From contig JADGNF010000014.1 in NCBI GenBank assembly GCA_017883615.1, positions 62,001-126,000 of the forward strand: a DNA stretch of 64,000 bases, given 5' to 3'. The DNA comes from Candidatus Bathyarchaeota archaeon (GTDB lineage Archaea; Thermoproteota; Bathyarchaeia; Bathyarchaeales; Bathycorpusculaceae). The translations under genes and the position numbers were made by a program. Below, one piece after another: positions 60,345 through 64,000 of the stretch (positions are counted from its first letter, which is position 1; each line of letters opens with the position of its first letter). The notes under the pieces were generated by a model. The model was not told where the DNA came from, made no database searches, and saw only the letters and a program-made list of their open reading frames with translations.

Positions 60345-60377
60345 AAATTGAATAAAGAAAATTGGGTAATTTGGGAT

Positions 60378-62006
60378 TTATTCTGCGGGTGTGGGTTGGT
60401 ATCTGGCGAGGTAGCCTTTAGTTATTTTTGGAGGTCTAGGCTTCCATTTTGATAGACGATTCTTTAGCTCCTGCTCAGATAAATCCACGTTTATAATGCG
60501 GTTGGGGACATCTATGGTTATGCTGTCGCCGTTTTGGATTACGGCTATGGGTCCACCTTCCGCGGCTTCTGGTGCAACGTGTCCGATGCAGCCTCCGCGT
60601 GTCGCGCCCGAGAAGCGTCCGTCGGTGATTAGGGCGACAGATTCGCTTAGTCCCATTCCCGAGATTGTGGCGGTTGGGATTAGCATTTCTGGCATTCCCG
60701 GTCCGCCTTTGGGTCCCTCGTATCGGATGACGACGACATCGCCTGCTTTGACTTCGAGGCGTTTCATGGCTGCTTCCGCTTCGTGCTCGGAGTCGTAGAC
60801 TTTGGCTGGTCCGGTGTGTTTTAGCATTTTGGGTGAGACGGCAACGGCTTTGACTACAGCGCCTTTGGGTGCGAGGTTGCCTTTGAGTATGGCTATGCCG
60901 CCCTCTTTGTGCACTGGGTTGGTTAGGGGTCGGATGACTTCGGCGTCTACGACTTGGGCGTCTTTAATGTTTTCCCAAACTGTCTTTTCAGTAACCGTTA
61001 AGGCGTCAATGTGCAGGAATTTTTTGAGTTCCTTCATGATGGCTGGGATTCCGCCTGCGTTGTCGAGTTCTTCCATGTCGTGGGGTCCGCTGGGAACCAT
61101 GCTGGCTAAATGAGGTACTTTGCGGCTAATGTCATCAAAAGTCATGATAGGCAATGAAATACCCGCTTCTTTAGCTATTGCTGACAGGTGCAGCACGGTG
61201 TTTGAGGAGCCGCCGAGTGCGGTGTCGACGACGACGGCGTTCATGAAAGCCTCCTTGGTCATGATGGTGGAGGGCTTGACGCCGTTGCGAACGAGTTCAA
61301 CGATTTTAGAGCCTGACTCTTTCGCTATTCTCTGTTTTGCCGCACTCACTGCTAACGAAGTGGCACAGTAGGGCAGCGACATACCTAATGCTTCGGTTAA
61401 GCATGCCATAGTGTTGGCGGTGAACAAGCCATTACAGCTCCCGCATCCTGGGCAGGCAACTTCTTCCAGTTTAGCCAGTTCTTCGTCGCTGATTTTTCCT
61501 GCAAACGCTTGACCCGTGGCTTCGAAGACTTGGTCTACGCCGACTTTTCTTCCGTTCAGGACGCCTGACTTCATGGCGCCGCCTGTTACCGAAATTGCTG
61601 GCACATCTATGCGTGATGCTGCCATGAGCATGCCTGGGGTAACTTTGTCGCAGTTAGAAATCATGACCATGCCGTCCAGGCGGTGGGCTTGCATCATAAC
61701 TTCGACGGAATCAGCAATTAATTCGCGGCTAGGCAGAGAATACCTCATGCCTTCGTGTCCCATGGCTATGCCGTCGCATACGGCTATGGTGTTGAATTCG
61801 AAGGGGGTGCCGCCTGCGGCTAAGATGCCTTCTTTGACGGCTTCGCCTAACCGTTGCAGGTGGATGTGTCCTGGCACGACGGATGTGTAGCTGTTAGCTA
61901 TGCCTATGAAAGGTTTAGAAAAATCTTTGCGTGTTAATCCTAACGATTGGAGCAGTGCCCTGTGGGCTGCGCGTTCTACTCCGCATTTAACTTCGTCGCT
62001 TCGCAT
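60378..62006 (-). CDS. ilvD: Dihydroxy-acid dehydratase
   Basis: An iron-sulfur dehydratase of 542 residues in valine, isoleucine and leucine synthesis. Cluster cysteines lie in [10 protein letters not shown] and [16 protein letters not shown], and C-terminal [21 protein letters not shown] is the second family signature. GAGGT nine bases upstream supports the ATG. Single gene on the minus strand, near the branched-chain synthase at the window end. Confidence 0.95.
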   Translation of the reverse strand: MRSDEVKCGVERAAHRALLQSLGLTRKDFSKPFIGIANSYTSVVPGHIHLQRLGEAVKEGILAAGGTPFEFNTIAVCDGIAMGHEGMRYSLPSRELIADSVEVMMQAHRLDGMVMISNCDKVTPGMLMAASRIDVPAISVTGGAMKSGVLNGRKVGVDQVFEATGQAFAGKISDEELAKLEEVACPGCGSCNGLFTANTMACLTEALGMSLPYCATSLAVSAAKQRIAKESGSKIVELVRNGVKPSTIMTKEAFMNAVVVDTALGGSSNTVLHLSAIAKEAGISLPIMTFDDISRKVPHLASMVPSGPHDMEELDNAGGIPAIMKELKKFLHIDALTVTEKTVWENIKDAQVVDAEVIRPLTNPVHKEGGIAILKGNLAPKGAVVKAVAVSPKMLKHTGPAKVYDSEHEAEAAMKRLEVKAGDVVVIRYEGPKGGPGMPEMLIPTATISGMGLSESVALITDGRFSGATRGGCIGHVAPEAAEGGPIAVIQNGDSITIDVPNRIINVDLSEQELKNRLSKWKPRPPKITKGYLARYQPTPAE

Positions 62007-62168
62007 ACTTTCAAACCTCTAATGAAATTCTGTGCGTAGCAGACTATTGAAGCAGATGCTGTTAAGTCTTTTGCGGCAATTGCGATTAAAAACAAGTGAG
62101 CAGCGATTTGCTCTATTTCATCAAAATTCGGCAGCCGTTGATTTTGGGCGTAGTATCCAATTGTCGGT

Positions 62169-62570
62169 TTAAATGACTTTTTTGATTTCGACTAACACTT
62201 CGGAGAAATCGGCTGGTTGTTCGGGCTTCATGCCTTTTTTTGAAACCTTCAGAATTGTTTCGTAGCCTTTGTCTGCGAGCTTCTTCTGCATGTTCTTGAG
62301 AGTTCGGGCGTTTCCGAATAAGCGATAAGTGCAGAACAGAATGGTCTTTTTGCCTTCTGTTTCGGGCAAACGTTCGATGAAGGCTAACGTTTCCTTTGCG
62401 GGGTTGGCGCCTTCAACAGGTGTTCCTAAGATTATGGTACTATAAGCATCAACGATTGAAGGCTCGGATGAGGATATGCTGAAGATGGGTACTTTGATCT
62501 GGTTAGCAATGGCTTCTGCTAATCGCTTGGTGTTTCCCGTTCGGGAGAAATATATTACGCAGGGGTTCAT
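62169..62570 (-). CDS. Flavodoxin-like protein
   Basis: A 133-residue protein with the FMN phosphate loop FSRTGNTKRLAEAIA right after the first strand, and ILGTPVEGANPAKETLAF as the second FMN-binding loop. The ATG at 62570 gives the usual flavodoxin N-terminus; an upstream start at 62642 would add 24 residues. Probably an electron carrier or NAD(P)H-linked flavoprotein. Divergent from the branched-chain synthase. Confidence 0.8.
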   Translation of the reverse strand: MNPCVIYFSRTGNTKRLAEAIANQIKVPIFSISSSEPSIVDAYSTIILGTPVEGANPAKETLAFIERLPETEGKKTILFCTYRLFGNARTLKNMQKKLADKGYETILKVSKKGMKPEQPADFSEVLVEIKKVI

Positions 62571-62696
62571 GGCCAGATATGTCGGCGCTCCGTTAATATG
62601 ACTTTGGTACAGTTTGCCGCTGAAAAGGAGTGGCTGGGACAAAAACCTCTACTCAAACGTACAAACGGCAAAACTAACAGAACGTCACACCATAAA

Positions 62697-62705
62697 TTAT
62701 ATATT
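62697..62705 (+). promoter_or_regulatory. TATA box of the branched-chain synthase gene
   Basis: TTATATATT is a strong TATA match. Transcription would begin near 62728, within a few bases of GTG 62731 and ATG 62734, suggesting a leaderless transcript. This spacing is why the start near 62734 is taken seriously despite the broken frame. Confidence 0.6.
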
Positions 62706-62733
62706 TAAGCATAACTCTCTGAAAAAGAAAGTG

Positions 62734-64000
62734 ATGATAAATGAGGAATCGCTTTATCCAACCCTAATTGTTTCCCAAAGAAGATACGAATTTTAGACAC
62801 CACCCTTCGAGATGGCGAACAAACACCTGGAGTTAGCTTGACTCCTGAAAACAAACTTCGAATAGCCCAGCGACTAGACGAACTTGGCGTAACTATAATC
62901 GAAGCCGGGTTTGCGGCGGTTTCTGAAGGCGAAATGGAAGCCGTCAAATTAATTGCCAACGCAGGTTTGAAGGCGGAAATCTGTAGCTGCAGTCGAGGCG
63001 TTCGCGGCGACATCGACGCAGTAGCTAAATCCGGTGCCGATAGCATCCACCTAGTTATCCCAACCAGCGACATCCACATAGACTGGAAACTCAAGAAAAC
63101 CCGAGACCAAGTCGTTGAAATCGCCAAGAACTGCGTAAAGCACGCGAAGGACTGCGGGTTGATTGTGGAGCTTTCCGCCGAAGATTCCACTCGGAGTAAT
63201 CGGGATTATCTTAAGAAAATCTTCAAGACGGGCATCGATGCGGGAGCTGACCGCGTTGTTGCATGCGACACCGTCGGCATACTAACGCCTGAGAAAGCCT
63301 ACGAGTTCTACGGCGACCTAGTCAATAGCCTCGCCGTTCCAGTAAGCGTACACTGCCATAACGATTTTGGCCAAGCAGTCGCCAACTCAATCGCCGCACT
63401 ACGAGCAGGCTGTAGCGAAGTCCACTGCACCATCAACGGTATAGGCGAACGCGCAGGAAACGCATCGCTGGAAGAAATCGTGGTCTCACTCAAAGCCCTC
63501 TATAACATCGACACGGGTATCAAAACTGAGATGCTCTATAGCATCAGTCAGCTCGTCTCCCGTTTAACAGGCATTCAGGTGCAGCCTAACAAAGCCATCG
63601 TGGGTCAGAATGCTTTCACGCACGAATCTGGTATCCACACTCAGGGGCTGCTGGAAAATCCAATCACATATGAGCCTTACGACCCTAGCATGGTCGGCAT
63701 CGCAAGACGTATCACGCCGGGCAAACACAGCGGGACCCACGCCATACGCGCTTCCATCGAAGCAATGGGCCTGCACCCAACTGAAGATCAGCTGAAAGAA
63801 ATTTGGCTCCGAGTCAAGAGCATTGGCGATAAAGGCAAAGCCGTCACCGACGCCGATTTGCTGGCAATTGGTGAAGCCGTCACGGGTCTGGCAAAACCCA
63901 AAGCAATCCAACTCCAAGAAGTCACCGTTGTAAGCGGCAACACCGTCACCGCAACCGCATCCGTCCGCCTCAAAGTCAACGGCAAAGAGATGACAGGCGC
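62734..64000 (+). CDS. 2-isopropylmalate/citramalate synthase-like protein, 5' frame broken, 3' end outside window
   Basis: A DRE-TIM metallolyase that condenses acetyl-CoA with a 2-oxoacid. LDTTLRDGEQTPGVSLTPEN is the substrate/metal start, HCHNDFGQAVANS the metal site, and NGIGERAGNASLEE the family signature; the regulatory LeuA domain begins near 63890. The frame is clear from about 62784, but between an in-frame TGA (62742) and that point there is no ATG, GTG or TTG. The leaderless ATG at 62734 is in another frame ending at 62796. One extra base in the CCC at 62774-62776 would join them. Either an error, a frameshift or a non-standard start. Leucine, isoleucine or homocitrate specificity is not decided. 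Confidence 0.82.

Noticed and set aside
61990-62168. Leader peptide upstream of ilvD
   Set aside because: On the minus strand only a two-codon frame (MK, stop) and unrelated sequence are seen; no run of Leu, Ile or Val codons.
62741-62767. Eight-codon frame (MRNRFIQP) overlapping the synthase start
   Set aside because: Too short and without any codon bias; the out-of-frame ATG at 62734 is a better start for the transcript.
1-64000. tRNA, rRNA, CRISPR arrays, insertion sequences
   Set aside because: Reading through gaps I found no T-loop/acceptor pattern outside coding regions (GGTTCGAAC-like strings at 12281 and 552 lie inside genes), no spaced direct repeats, and no transposase or integrase motif.

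Overview
The window reads as a chromosomal segment of an uncultivated archaeon of the TACK group. A Bathyarchaeia-like anaerobe is my best guess, inferred from gene content only. Archaeal markers are a 20S proteasome beta subunit, an RPA-type ssDNA-binding protein, NucS mismatch endonuclease, archaeal ApgM phosphoglycerate mutase, GHMP-type shikimate kinase, the AroA'/AroB' entry to the shikimate pathway, LysW-dependent amino acid synthesis, TATA-type promoters and several leaderless genes. HdrA, a polyferredoxin, a methylene-H4MPT dehydrogenase-like protein and the methanogen-type homocysteine system point to a strict anaerobe with C1/H4MPT metabolism. I saw no tRNA, rRNA, insertion sequence, integrase or CRISPR array.

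Layout. 1-4.5 kb: housekeeping genes (AMMECR1, a proteasome beta subunit with Ala at the Thr1 position, Ogt, a Cys-motif membrane protein, NucS, a methyltransferase). 4.6-8.0 kb: six-cluster polyferredoxin plus an HdrA-MvhD fusion. 8.2-14 kb: ECF transporter S component, a 20-residue Lys/Ala-rich mini-gene with its own promoter and terminator, a tandem di-iron ferritin-like protein, RPA, an isopropylmalate-type dehydrogenase, an ASCH protein and an Lrp/LysM-like regulator. 14.1-20 kb: lysW-X-Y-Z-J-K. 21.2-26.5 kb, minus strand: threonine operon (ACT regulator, thrB, thrC, hom, aspartate kinase). 26.5-33.8 kb: argG-argH-carA-carB. 33.9-38.7 kb: apgM, the three-gene homocysteine system and an exported protein. 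38.8-49.1 kb: a complete shikimate-to-tyrosine operon headed by its own aspartate kinase. 49.5 kb: mtdA/B-like gene. 50.7-57.0 kb, minus strand: a complete diaminopimelate lysine operon. 57.3-64 kb: zinc-ribbon, LigB dioxygenase, small membrane protein, anchored cyclophilin, coiled-coil membrane protein, ilvD, flavodoxin, and a 2-isopropylmalate/citramalate synthase-like gene running off the end.

The genes form an aspartate-family and aromatic amino acid factory. Aspartate semialdehyde feeds threonine, homocysteine, lysine (DAP route) and, unusually, the archaeal shikimate entry. Because a full DAP pathway is present, the LysW cluster more likely makes ornithine/arginine. This is supported by a 50-bp element that aligns without gaps (37/50 identical) upstream of both lysW and argG.

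The most striking observation is a 26-codon open frame at 38864-38944, just before the shikimate operon. Nine of its last 13 codons are Phe or Tyr, and a perfect 9-bp hairpin starts at the base after its stop. This has the look of a bacterial-style attenuator leader peptide in an archaeon. A second puzzle is the synthase gene at the right edge, whose reading frame has no usable start codon unless one base is missing near 62774.
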